From the NCBI GenBank assembly GCA_911728455.2, contig OU452222.1, forward strand, positions 20,842,559 to 20,906,558: a DNA stretch of 64,000 bases, in the 5' to 3' direction. Shown piece by piece: positions 34,800 to 46,416 of this stretch. This DNA comes from Marthasterias glacialis. Lineage: Eukaryota; Echinodermata; Asteroidea; Forcipulatida; Asteriidae. A program made the position numbers and the translations under genes. Positions within the stretch are counted from its first letter, which is position 1, and each line of letters begins with the position of its first letter. The notes beneath the pieces were generated by a model, which ran no database searches, was not told where the DNA came from, and saw only the letters and a program-made list of their open reading frames with translations.

Positions 34800-36000
34800 A
34801 GTCTCTCTCCCTCTGATGTCCCTGATGAGTCACCCGATGCAAGCAAGGTCAGGTGTTTGCAGCAAAGGTTAAGTATCAGGTACAAATAATAGGGCAAGTG
34901 GGGAAGAAAAATAACATTCCCCAATTTTTAACCTTTCCTCCACAGGCTAACATCTTTTTGTTTTCCACAGTATAAAACCTGTTCTTCACAAAGTGATGTT
35001 AGATTGAAATGTAGAAGTTGAGTAGTGTTGAATCTCCTTCTGATGTCTCTGGTGTACGACCGAGGTCAGCGGGGTCAATGGGGACAAGTGTTTGCAGCAA
35101 AGGTTAAGTAACTGGTAAAGTATTAGGTTAGGGACAAAGAAAAATAACCTTTCCTCCGCAGCTCTAATCTTTCTCTTCACAGGCTAACCTTGTTTTTGTT
35201 TTCCACAGCCTAGTTACCTGTTCTTCACAAAGCGATGTTAGATTGTGCATTGAAATGTAAAAGTTGAGTAGACAGTGTTGAATCTCCCTCTGATGTCTCT
35301 GACGCATGACCGAGGTCAGCCGGGGCAATGATGACAGGCGTTTGCAGCAAAGGTTAAGTAACTGGTAAAGTATTAGGTTAGGGACAAAGAAAAATAACCT
35401 TTCCCTCCGCAGCTCTAATCTTTCTCTTCACAGGCTAACCTTATTTTTGTTTTCCACAGCCTAGTTACCTGTTCTTCACAAAGCGATGTTAGATTGTGCA
35501 TTGAAATGTAAAAGTTGAGTAGACAGTGTTGAATCTCCCTCTGATGTCTCTGATGCATGACCGAGGTCAGCCGGGTCAATGATGACAGGCGTTTGCAGCA
35601 AAGGTTAAGTAACTGGTAAAGTATTAGGTTAGGGACAAAGAAAAATAACCCTTCCCTCCGCAGCTCTAATCTTTCTCTTCACAGGCTAACCTTATTTTTG
35701 TTTTCCACAGCCTAGTTACCTGTTCTTCACAAAGCGATGTTAGATTGTGCGTTGAAATGTGAAAGTTGAGTAGACAGTGTTGAATCTCCCTCTGATGTCT
35801 CTGATGCATGACCGAGGTCAGCCGGGTCAATGACAACAGGCATTGGCAGCAAAGGTTAAGTAACTGGTAAAGTATTAGGTTAGGGACAAAGAAAAATAAC
35901 CTTTCCCTCCGCAGCTCTAATCTTTCTCTTCACAGGCTAACCTTATTTTTGTTTTCCACAGTCTAGTAACCTGTTTTTCCCTAAATAAAGTGGATGCTGA
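34800..36000 (+). repeat. ~250-bp tandem array of exon-intron-like cassettes, five copies
   Basis: AGCAAAGGTTAAGTA-type anchors are at 34861, 35096, 35346, 35597 and 35848 (spacings 235, 250, 251, 251). Each unit has a polypyrimidine tract plus TTTTCCACAG, then 144 nt (132 in the first full unit), then GCAAAG-GTTAAGT, then about 105 nt. The layout is acceptor-exon-donor-intron. The exon part has stops in all + frames. Confidence 0.9.
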
Positions 36001-36689
36001 GGCAAGCAACATTATTGTGCACTGATGGCAGCTCTGGGATACCGTGTAAATGACGTATGTAAGGTTAAGTATTAGGGTTGGCTCAGGTGATGTGTCTGGT
36101 GAAGGTGTCTTTGGCTATTATTGATGTGATCACAAAATGCTAACCTTTCCAGATAATTCTTTCCAAAAAGCAGACCGTGTTTTCTTCTAGAAGATGATGA
36201 TGTAGTTTGAGCGCTGTCGTCTTCACTGAGCTAAGGTGATGTCACCAGCAGGTACCGGGGTCATGCAAAAGATTTGGTAATGTACCGGTTTATAAAAGTT
36301 ACAGGTTCCCTGTAAAGAAACTACCTGTTGAATAAACTGAACATCAGGTTATAGATAACTTTTGAAGGAAAAACAAAACATGCATAAAAAAGTCAGATTT
36401 TGAACATCTCAAACTCTCTAAAGTAATAAAGACATTTGTAACCAGCAATTAAAATACAACAGCTAGCATGAAAAATCAGCCAACCACTGAAGTCAAACAA
36501 CTTATAACTATAACAACCAGTCAATGTGCTTTAAGAAAATCGTGCTTTTACAACAAAGAAAAACTGTAATCCTTCCTGAAACAATAGTCTCTTCTTGCAA
36601 TCTATTACAAACATATAAATTTGTCTGGGCTAATTAAAATTTTCTCCTCAGTTCAGTCGTCTCTTGTGCAGTGGTGACTACAACCGGAC

Positions 36690-38930
36690 TTGTTGAGATG
36701 AGCATCGGTGGAGGATACAGGGGGTGCACTGTGTCAACAACAGACAGCCTGGTAAGTTAGAAAAAATCAGTTCTACAATTTGTCTTCGAAGAAAAGGTTC
36801 ATCCCACAAATCTGGTAATGGAGTTAATGTTTCAGAATCAGCATTTTTGAAAGGTCCAAAGAATACATTCATTTCTATCCTCTAGTTAGCAATAAACCAC
36901 CATACAACCAACAGGTGGAAAGCTTCACATCAAAATAGGATATCAAGTTTTTCAAAAAGAAATTTTTAAAATACACAAAAAGAAAACAATACCTGTAATA
37001 ATGTGTCATGTTCAATAACCTGAAGAACTTTAGGAGAATTTTCTTGCACACGACAGCAATCAGTTTATCAAAATTAACCTTTGAAAATTGTTTATTTTCT
37101 ACCAGAGATTGGACTGTTCGCAACCAGCTGAAGGAATATGCTTCAAGTTTAGCCAGATGACTCTTCGCTACAAGTTCAACAGCTGAAGTGACGTAGGGAT
37201 GTGTTGAAACTAACCAACGCTTCTTGGACTGTGTGCCAGGAGCTGCAGAACTGCATCAAGTCTAGCCAGATGACTCTCCGCTCCAAGTTCAACTGTTCAA
37301 GTGACGTAGGGATGTTTAGGCTAACCAACGCTTTTTGGACTGTGTGCCACCGGCTGCAGGACTGTGTTAAGTCTAGCCAGATAACTCTCCGCTGCAAGTT
37401 CAACTGTTCAAAAGACAAAATAATAGGGATGTTGAGGCTAACCAATGCTTTTTGGCCTGTGTGCCACCAGGTGAAAGACTGTGTCAAGTCTAGCAGGATG
37501 ACTCTCCACAAGAAGTTCAACTGCTGAAGTGACGTAGGGACGTTGACCATAATAAACGCTTTTTTGACTGTGTGCTACCTGATGCAGAACTGCGTCAAGT
37601 CTAGTTAGATAACATCCTTGGAGATGATGTATACCCAACCTTGAGGCTAACCCAATGCTGTTACTGTGTGCCACCAGCTGCAGGACTGCATCAAGTCTAG
37701 CCACATGACTGATCTTTGCTGCAAGTTCAGATATAACTACTTGGACTGTCACCAACTGAAGTATGACTGTGTTAAGTCTGGCCAGATGATTCTCCACATG
37801 CTTTTTTAAATAGCTCCATGGTTTAACTGAAACAAGCTGGCCAAAGACGTTGCCATACTGTATAAAGACACTCAAAGACACATTTCTGGGATGAGCATCG
37901 GCGGATGAAACAGGTGCACTGTGTCAACAACAGACCGCTTGGTAAGTTTGAACAAATTAATTCTAAAATGTTTCTTTGAAGAAAAGGTTCACAAATCTGG
38001 TAATGGAGTTAATGTTTCAGAATGAGCACCTTTGAAGGTTAAAAGAATAGATTCATTCCCATCCTCTAGTTTGCTATAAACACACCATACAACTAACTGG
38101 TGGAAAGCTTCATGTTTTTAAAAAACAGATTTTTAAAATACACAAAAAGAAAAACAAACCCTGTAATTGTGTCATGTTCTTTGTGCATGTTCAATAACTT
38201 GAAGAACTGATTTGAACTTTAGGAGAATTTTCCTGTACATGACAGCATTCAGTTTATAAGAATTGATCTTTGAAAATCGTTTATTTTCTACCACAGATTG
38301 AGACGCTGACCTTGGAGATGATGTATACCCACTTTGAGGCTAAACCAACGCTGTTTGGACTGTGCGCAACCAGCTGAAGGAATGCTTCAAGTTTAGCCAT
38401 ATGACTCTTCGCTATACAACCGACCTTAGAGATGATGTATACCCAACCTTGAGGCTAAACCGATGCTGTTTGGACTGTGTGCCACGAGCTGCAGGACTGC
38501 ATCAAGTCTAGCCACTTGACTCTTTGCTGCAAGTTCAGATGCAGGACTGCATCAAGTCTAGCCAGATGACTTTCAGCTATTCAACTGTTCAAGTGATAGG
38601 GATGTTGAGGCTAACCAAGGTTTTTGTTGGACTGTGTGCCACCAGCTACATGATTGCGTCAAGTCTAACCAGATGACTTTCTGCATGCTATTCAACTGAC
38701 AGGGATATTGCCAAGATTTATTTGGACTGTGTAGGCCTACCACCAGTTGAAGGACTGCATCGAGTATGATACATTTGAAACTATTGCATTTTGGACTGTC
38801 ACCCACTGAAAGAAGACTGTGTCAAGTTTAGCCAGATGATTCTTCACATGCCTTTTTAAATAACTTCATGGTTTAATTGAAACAAGCTGGACAACGACGG
38901 TGCCATACTATATGAAGACACTCAAAGACA
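36690..38930 (+). repeat. ~1.2-kb tandem duplication (36690-37880 and 37880-38930) containing ~110-bp repeats
   Basis: GATGAGCATCGG...GTGCACTGTGTCAACAACAGAC...TGGTAAGTT recurs at about 36698 and 37892. It is followed in both by the same intron-like stretch (GGTAATGGAGTTAATGTTTC, TGGAAAGCTTCA, TTATTTTCTACCA) and then by ~110-bp units with GACTGTGTGCCACCAGCTG and AGTCTAGCCAGATGACT. Within 37201-37527 three units stay in register and leave frames open on both strands: + MLRLTNAFWTVCHRLQDC-like, - RRVIWLDLTQSCSRWHTVQK-like. Neither resembles a known family. Confidence 0.85.
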
Positions 38931-38931
38931 G

Positions 38932-39070
38932 TCTAAATTTGCTGCAGCTATGGCTGTGCTGTGGCTGTTTCTTTAAGGGTGTTGGTATGAGCGTCATATT
39001 ATGCTTTAATGCATGTTCACATGACAATGAAGCCACAGCCGCATCCGCAGCCACAAATTCAAATACGGCC
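38932..39070. mobile_element. 'GGCTGTGGCTGCGGC' foldback, copy 3
   Basis: AAATTTGCTGCAGCTATGGC at the left pairs with GCCGCATCCGCAGCCACAAA plus TTCAAATACGGCC at the right. The interior TTTAATGCATGTTCACATG is as in family members. Confidence 0.7.
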
Positions 39071-39937
39071 TTTGTTTAATGTTAACTCACTAGGCTTTTC
39101 TTAAATCTATCAAACTCCAATACCATGGTTTCTAATATCATGGAAAATCAAATTTATTAAATTCAAGTATAATACCCTTTGGATTTTGATGGATTCAGAG
39201 TAATAAGTAAAACCACTTTGAAGATGGTGTCGGCTTTCCTAAAAGGAAACAAACAATCGAAATATATGTGAGGTCAAACAAAACATCTATAGTGTAATGT
39301 AAGCGCAATTTTACATGACTTGTGTGTAGCTTTTTTGCTTGCCGAAATGCTTGGACTAAAAATGAGTGAACTCGTAAAAAGTTTTTTAAAAAGTTAAATA
39401 CAAATGTGTCAAATTCTATCCAACTGGAGAGTTATTTTAAGCATGTACTTCAGAAAACTAAAGCTGTACCATCATGTAATGTAATTGTCAACTAAGGAGC
39501 TCAGTGTAAACATTACGTTCTTGTTATCAACTTGAAGTCACAGTTTTTTTGTAAGAAACCAACGCGAGAAATGTTCATGTTTTATCATTTTCATAAAAAA
39601 AACTGTGTAGAATTATTTGATGAAGGCAGAAAACTGAGAATAGTCTTCCCAAAGCCGATTTTTGGACGGACTAAATTATGTAACTATCAAGTTATTTTTA
39701 GGTCATTAAGTTAATTTTGTAAGATGAATTCGATTGGAATTGCTCTCGGCCCTTCATCGTCTAGTGAGGCAAACTTTACACATTGTTCATTAAGTAATTC
39801 AGAGATGTGTGGGAAACTAAAAGTGTATACTTGACCGCAAATACAGATAGAATGCATGTTTACATAGAGAAATTCGCGAGCAAGCAGAACTCAGATGCAA
39901 TGCAAACACAAACCATGTGCACAATCACAACACCAGT

Positions 39938-40072
39938 GCTCGGTTTCACAAACAGCTAAGACTTTATAACCAATAAATGTTAGCAAAATGTGATTTCACA
40001 ATACAAATCACAATGGTAATATTGACAACTCATCTAAAGATGAATCTTAGTGTTTTGTGAAATCGAGCCCAG
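39938..40072. mobile_element. 'TCGATTTCACAAAG' foldback, copy 2
   Basis: It starts GCTCGGTTTCACAAACAGCT and ends TGTTTTGTGAAATCGAGCCC. The interior CACAATGGTAATATTGACAA matches the reverse orientation of copy 1. Confidence 0.7.
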
Positions 40073-41250
40073 TACTCCTCACCCTCACATTGAACTAAAA
40101 CTTCACACTTTAACTTAACCCTCACTAAAACCATAAAAACATACATCACTCACAGTATTTCATTATTAACACCTCACCCTCAGCACCAACCATTCAATCT
40201 GCGCAGTGTATAGCAAAATAATAAAGCGTAATTTTATAAAACATGCATTTTGTCTATATTACGAGCGATCAAAACATTTCTAGTTCACATATAGTAGAGA
40301 ATTATAATTCACTGTCATTTTGTTTAGTGTTTCTTTACTGTAGCTTATCTGAAGTAATGATACTGTAGCAAAGCCCAAGTAAGCAATAAACATATTTATG
40401 TACGTGTGTTTTAATTATTGTCAGATTTTCACAATTTGCTTTGACTGTTATGTTATAAACATTCCTAATTCTACATTACATGTAAATGGCTTGCTTTTCT
40501 TGTAAGAGCCTAGTACTTATCGTTATGAAAATGTGCTCGCCTAAATGTTTTCTGGAATGATGTGTGTTGGCTGCAGATGGTGCTGCATACCTACAACACC
40601 TTGTAAAACCTACACCGTAATAAAATGTTTTGATTAATTGGTGTCGTAATTCAAAATAGGATGTACACCTGTTGTTAGCTAGCGCTTGAGATGACCGTTG
40701 ATAGAGCGCAAAGTAAAGCCCTTGCTCTATTTACCTTCATGCTCGATGGTAAAACAATGTCTTTTATTTTTACCATAAATTATCTGTAATGTAAAATGCT
40801 TATGTTTAATTGATCCAATACTCAATGACTAAAGATGTACGTATTAGCTACAAGAAGTAAGCAAATAAAAGGTGTGAATACATTGATTTATTTGTTTGCT
40901 GAATCTAACAAGTATAACAATCTTAACAAGCGAATGTTTACAAATAATTATGTTCTCGTTATGAAGAGTAAGGAATATGCTTTCGATTGACATGTAACGT
41001 GATATAAATAAGTCACGAATGACCGAAACAATAAGTGGTTGAAAAAATTGTCAAACTTTTTTTGACGAGTTTATTTACATGTAAACCTAATTGTAAATTG
41101 TAATGGAAGTGTTTTCTTTGCTAGACTTTAGAGTTAAGTGTAATGTCACCATGTTGTCATGTGACCTGTGTGCATTAGCAATCACTGCTACTGTTTCTCA
41201 TTATATTAAAAGGTACCAGACTATATTATTTTACAGTCTCGACTTAGTAA

Positions 41251-41372
41251 GGCCGTTTCCGAATTGACGGCTCTGGCCGTGGCTACCGCCGAATTGATAA
41301 AAAACGCTCATTCCTCAACGTTGTCTCTGCTGCCATTGGCCATAGCCGTAGCCGAAGTCGCTTGATTTAGGC
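41251..41372. mobile_element. 'GGCTGTGGCTGCGGC' foldback, copy 4
   Basis: GGCCGTTTCCGAATTGACGG and TGGCCGTGGCTACCGCCG at the left; GGCCATAGCCGTAGCCGAAG at the right. The right terminus is eroded. Confidence 0.55.
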
Positions 41373-41737
41373 ATATGAAGACAAAACAAGATGGCCGCTC
41401 CATTATAAAAAAAGGTATACAGCAATGTCAGTGGGTAATTAAATTAAAAGCTTTAGATTAAAGATAACTATGAAACACTTGATGTAGTGTTTGCTTGTAA
41501 CTTGTAATGGGTATGTTAAAGTTATGGTGCAGGGAACAATTTCATCGGGCAAAATTTGCTTATTATAGCAACATTATTTAATTTTAGACTGAACGAGTAC
41601 ACTGAATGATACTTATGTAATACCAGGTTAGCAAAATGATGATTTTTGAGTGCAACTTATACATTTTGTATAGCGTTTTGCTAAGCTTTAGAAGAGAAAT
41701 GTCCACTGTGGTGTGTACTGCATTATTTTCGAAGTAG

Positions 41738-41937
41738 AGTGTTGTGGTCGAGTGGTCTAGAGCATCAAAGTCAATTTCTGATGTCTGAGTCACCTGACTG
41801 TGGGTTTTAATCCAGGGCTTAATTTGTAGCGCTATCATTAAGCAGACAATTTTGTTTAACAATATTCTGCTAAGCAGAACTAAGTAGGATATTTGCCAGT
41901 CAAAGATTGTACAATAACATGGTATTTTGACTGCAAA
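41738..41937 (+). repeat. tRNA-Leu-type SINE head abutting a 'GGGCCCAATTTCATAG' element
   Basis: GTGGTCGAGTGGTCTAGAGC (A box region) and GTGGGTTTTAATCCAGG (eroded B box) span 41738-41820. At once follows GGCTTAATTTGTAGCGCTAT and GGATATTTGCCAGTCAAAG of the foldback family to about 41937. The same SINE/foldback pairing occurs at 54224 and 61550. Confidence 0.55.
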
Positions 41938-42073
41938 GTCGGAACAGCTAATAATAAAAATAATTATCCCAACGAAATCTATAGCTGTTCCGACCGCTAG
42001 TCGGAACAGCTAAAAAACAATAAAAATCTTGACGAAAACAAAACCTGTTCCGACTGCTTTGTCGGAACAGCTA
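41938..42073. repeat. Two consecutive stem-loops built from five alternating copies of GTCGGAACAGCT
   Basis: The motif is at 41938-41950 (+), 41982-41994 (-), 42000-42012 (+), 42044-42054 (-) and 42061-42073 (+). Adjacent inverted copies form a 13-bp perfect stem with 5-nt loop (41982-42012) and a 10-bp stem with 6-nt loop (about 42045-42070). The period is 61-62 bp. Function unknown. Confidence 0.85.
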
Positions 42074-42077
42074 AAAA

Positions 42078-42790
42078 CAAACATACTAGGAATCGAACCC
42101 CGTTCCCGCTCTTGCGATATGCTCTCCATCGATCTTCCCTGTTGCGCTAATTGTTCTCCTCTTAAAAAGTGTAATTTTATCTTTATACAACTAATTCATT
42201 AACTTTTACAGTGAAATAAACAAAACACAAACAGGCATGGAACCAAACCCCAGTCCTGCGATGTACTCTTCATCGATCTACCCTGTTGCGCTAATTCAGT
42301 AATTGTGCTCCGTATAAAAAGTGCTATTTAAAATATATACAAATAACATATGACCTTTTTCAGTATAAAAAACCAAAAAAAACCTATAAACAAACAAAGA
42401 CGAGCATACCAGGAATCGAACCCCGGTCTTACGAAATGCACTTCTTCGACCTTCCGTGTTGTGCTAATTGTACTCCGCGTAAAATTCTATTTTATGTAAA
42501 ATAATTACCTTTTACAGTTAAAAAACAAACATACCAGGAATCGAACCCCGTTCCCGCTCTTGCGATATGCTCTCCATCGATCTTCCCTGTTGCGCTAAAT
42601 GTTCTCCTCTTAAAAAGTGCATTTTTATCTTTATACAAATAATAAATAATAAATAGTTAAATAAACAAAACAAACAGGCATGGAATCGAACCCCAGTCTT
42701 GCGATGTACTCTTCATCGATCTACCCTGTTGCGCTAATTGTGCTCCGTATAAAAAGTGCTATTTAAAATATATACAAATAACATATGACA
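42078..42790 (-). repeat. Array of five tRNA-like units with Pol III A and B boxes
   Basis: On the minus strand each unit reads TAGCGCAACAGGG (A-box fit), an arm around CGATGAAGAGTACATCG, and GGGGTTCGATTCC (B box). Units on the plus strand start near 42080, 42236, 42406, 42533 and 42676; the second has a damaged B box. The order is A-B-C-A'-B', with A/A' and B/B' about 440-455 bp apart, implying a higher-order duplication. No complete cloverleaf with a paired acceptor stem was found. Confidence 0.65.
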
Positions 42791-43143
42791 TTTTACAGTA
42801 AAAAACAAGCAAACAAATAAACAAACAGGGTCAGTTGATCTTCGTTACACACAATCTACCTACGTAGCTTCGCGTCTCCTTTGATAGTAGTTCTTTTTTA
42901 TAAATTTTGTATGGGGAAAATGAACCAATGTCGGGCATATTACTAGGTTTTTTAAGCAGATTCCGAGCAAGGGAATATCCCCACCCAGCCAGATTTACTG
43001 CAAATGTCGCAATTGGAATTGTAATAAAGGGAACAAACGAAAAACCAAGGCCTACTTGCTTGATGATTGAGTTTTTTTTTTTGCTATAGCACATTATACA
43101 CTTGTCACTTATCCGGCAATTTCATCCGACTATTTGGGACAGA

Positions 43144-43300
43144 CCGTTCGTACTGACGGCACTTTAATTAGAGGCATTCCTCGATCAGCCCAATTATGTA
43201 TTAAGTAAGACTCTTTTGGCTGTTATTTAGCCATTTGTTTTCCCGGGTCAGCCCACTTTATTAAGACTATTTTGGCTGTTGGCCATTCGTTTAAACCGCT
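43144..43300. repeat. Short direct repeat, ~55-bp units
   Basis: TCAGCCCA(A/C)TT.TATTAAG followed by AGACT.TTTTGGCTGTT and GCCATT(T/C)GTTT occurs twice, at about 43187 and 43250. Small local duplication; function unknown. Confidence 0.55.
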
Positions 43301-43867
43301 TCAAAACCTCTGGTAGATGATCCTACGGGCCATCCCCGATTTAATAACAGGGGGATAACTCCCTCAACAAATCCAAACGTTCAGAAGTAAATGAAAACGT
43401 CTACGAATTTATACAGAGTCACAGTGGCGAAACTATTTAACGATGTATTTGATTGATGAGTGACTGGTTTTTGAAAACCTGGTATTATATGTTTTGGTTA
43501 ATTTAATTCATAGACGACGGCCATTTACCTCCTGGATACGACGATCGTAGTGACAAGGACATTTATTTTGTTAGTCGTTGGGCGAGGTTCGCCCTGAAGA
43601 CGGAGATCCACCGGGGAAGGTTGAAAGGCAGTGTAATAACGAAATACTTATTTTGTTTAATTTATCATGAGTTTTGAATACTCGAGGATTTCATTATTGA
43701 GAATTCTAATATTTTAGTACGTTTTTGCGACCTTAAATACCTCATCGTTAGAAACGACACATTGTTTTATTTCATTGCATTAAGTAATCCCTAATACACG
43801 GTTGGGAGGAAACTATCCGTGTGAAAAACGATTTCTGATGTAAATTGATTTGATTCCATGGAAGAGA

Positions 43868-44005
43868 CCTGGGCCCAATTTCATGGCTCTGCTAACCGCG
43901 GAATTCTGCGCTTACGCCCTGCCATGGCCCATAGGAGTACACGCTTTACAGGGCGCCGTAAGCGCAGAATTCTTTGGTAACCAGCGCCATGAAATTGGGC
44001 CCTGG
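43868..44005. mobile_element. 'GGGCCCAATTTCATAG' foldback, most intact copy
   Basis: CCTGGGCCCAATTTCATGGC at the left and GCCATGAAATTGGGCCCTGG at the right are almost perfectly complementary. Inner arms GGAATTCTGCGCTTACGCCC and GTAAGCGCAGAATTC also pair. 138 bp in total. A fragment (ACCGCGGAATTCTGCACC) lies at 45087. Confidence 0.8.
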
Positions 44006-45138
44006 TAGAATATAACCTAAGTTCATTCAAGAACACTTCGGCTAATAACTCCCTAAATAATGAGCCAAACAACCTATGTCCACCTTGAAGCAAGCTTTAT
44101 GATATGTATTTTAAGAATATTAAAAAATTGTACTAGTTAATTAATACAGAAAATTAACAAAAAATCGTTCAAAGTATAAAGAAGGAGAGACAGACATTTC
44201 ACCGCCTTGAACTGCATGCATTCTAATTTTCCTGAATACGCGGCTGGCCGGTTCTGAATCCGCGGATGGAATTTTGGCCAAATAAGCGGTTAACTGTAGC
44301 TGAATAGGATAGGTGGCGCTCTTACCACTTAAAAGGTGTTGGGTAGATTTGCTAACACCCAGACTTCACTATAGAGAGAATTCAAATATCTGTATAAGGA
44401 GACCAGACGAATAGTTGTAAAGGCGTTGAAGAGAATGCTGTACATAGCAACGGTGAGGTAGACTTGGATTGGCGATTGGGGACAGTTCTACCACAGGGAA
44501 AATGAACATCAAACTTATTTGTTTTTTTTCTGAACTGATGTGAATTGGTTTATTTTCACGGTTTAAGAAATAGATTAAAGCGTGAGTATTATTTTGATAT
44601 AAGTTTATAAAACGGAAATTATCGTTGCTAACTGGCAATTTTTTTTGAAGTTGAACATCTTGCTGTCTGATTTGGACGGAAGCAATATCGATCCTAGATT
44701 GCTAATGCTAGCCCCATAAGGGGTAGCAGGGACTGTGGGAGTTGCAGGGTATAGACAATAGTTCCCCCCATAAACATGATAAATAGTGCCAATATGCTGG
44801 ACTACCCTGCTCCTTGGTTCAACTCCTCTTACAGCCCCCAAAATGTGACATCAACTTTCGAATTGAGACTTACATTTTTTCCCTCGATTGCATCGAGCCG
44901 GAGTGGAGAGTCAGGAGTCATTAGATTCGCAAATGCGATCACTCCTTTTGAAGTTTGATGGAATTTTATGAAAAATCTTGGGGCTGATACTGATACTGAC
45001 AGTGACACATTCGAACATTGTCGGAACCATGATGATGGTTAGTGTTGCACATGCATGCTGTACAGCACTATGTCTACTCTGACTTACCGCGGAATTCTGC
45101 ACCTGTGCCCTGACGCGGCTCATTTAGGACAATGTCGG

Positions 45139-45185
45139 TCATTTCGTACCCAAGTCATTTCTTACCCAAGTCATTTTGTACCCAG
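45139..45185. repeat. 16-bp minisatellite, three copies
   Basis: TCATTTCGTACCCAAG, TCATTTCTTACCCAAG and TCATTTTGTACCCAG in tandem. Confidence 0.9.
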
Positions 45186-46416
45186 TCTTCATAGATAGCA
45201 CCGTGCACAATCACAATTACCACCTTGAAGAAAGGCTAGCAATAGCATGCTACACGCCGTGAAGTAATTTAGCGACGATTTATAAATTTTATCCTACTTT
45301 GACAGCATTTCCGTTGGAAATCTTTTTGGATTATACTCTTTATCTCTAGTAATTTTTGTTTCTAAATCTGTCAACAAAATCTAGTCCTACGATTGCCGGA
45401 GTGAAACCTATTTTCTGGAGGCTTTTTGAGATACAACTGACCGCCTAGTGTAGCCGGTTACGTGCGTGACTGGTTTGATCTCATTTTGGCAACATATTAA
45501 TGACTGGGTACGAAACAACCAGCTTTGCATTTAGAAGTACATGCTTTACAGCTACCTGGCACTTTGTAGCACAAAGCAGGTACACGTGTACGGCACCCTA
45601 TTCTGCACTTAAGTGCTGTACAGCGCGCATGTGCATCAGCAACCATCATGGCTTTGACACTGTTTGAATGTGTCAGTGTCTGACCTGAGATCTGTCATAA
45701 AATTCTACCAGAAAAGTCGAACACTTCTATTCTCTTTCTGTGCTCTGTGACTGTGGTCATGTCAATGTGGCTAGTGTGCCAAAAGGCAGGCACCTTTATA
45801 TTCCTGCACTTCAATCATGTTGTAGCTGCGTCCTTCCTATTTCTCAGTTGAGAGTTAGGTTGATTATTTTATAGCTTCCCAAATTATTCTTATTTATCAT
45901 TCTTATTATGAAACACTCAAACAACATCATTTATGAATAATTGTGAATGATACAAATTGGCTTTTACTTTTTTTCCAAGAACCACAATTTATTTTGTTTA
46001 TTAATTAAAAGTAGTAAACAAGTTTATTGTTCAAGTTTTTATCACACAATTTATTTACTTATATTTTATTGTTATTTTCATTTATATTATTTTGGTTGTT
46101 ATTATCAGGCATGCAACTTCTCAGCTGATTTCTTTTTTTCTTTCTTGAGAAAAAAAGAAGTAGCTGTTGCAAACTGCTTACCAACCAAAATGATCAATGG
46201 TATAGATTTTTTCTTTTTGACTGGGTTTTTGTGTCGTAGAAGACTTGAAAACACTTGACAAATTTCCAAGGCAGTTTCCTCTTTTTTTCTTATATTAACA
46301 AGTTTTATTATTATTTTTTTGGGGGGTGGGTTGGGGAGTGGGCTGCTCATAATCTGAATCATATCACTATCAGTGTCATTTATTAATCATTTTTCCATTG
46401 TTTTAACAGTTTCATC

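Larger units (their letters stand above)
30003..38930 (+). ncRNA. Candidate spliced long non-coding RNA with tandemly amplified exon-like cassettes
   Basis: Segments bounded by good + strand acceptors and donors: 30003-30243 (TTTTTTTTCACAG / GAG-GTAAGG), 30663-30722 (TCTCTTTTCAG / CAG-GTGAGT), 31211-31352 (CAG-GTAAAT), 32211-32490 (AAG-GTAAGG), the cassettes 34971-35102, 35209-35352, 35460-35603 and 35711-35854 (TTTTCCACAG / AAAG-GTTAAG), 36672-36751 (CTG-GTAAGT), 37106-37941 (TTTTCTACCAG / TTG-GTAAGT), and 38297 onward (TTCTACCACAG). The 144-nt cassettes have stops in all three + frames, and other segments hold only short frames, so I call it non-coding. A start upstream of 30003 and the 3' end are unknown. 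It is head to head with ACSF3. Alternatives are decayed gene copies or chance splice signals in repeats. Confidence 0.4.
39071..46409. other. Repeat-rich region upstream of the DUF4062-NTPase gene
   Basis: No protein gene recognised. The first coding exon of the downstream gene follows an acceptor at 46409, so at least one untranslated exon and the promoter probably lie in this region, but I cannot place them. Contents noted separately: foldback elements, stem-loops, a tRNA-like array and small direct repeats. 40080-40250 and 45190-46400 are plain AT-rich DNA. Confidence 0.6.

Noticed and set aside
28820-36000. CRISPR-like array
   Set aside because: Units are head-to-tail duplications without unique spacers, far longer than CRISPR repeats, in a eukaryotic genome.
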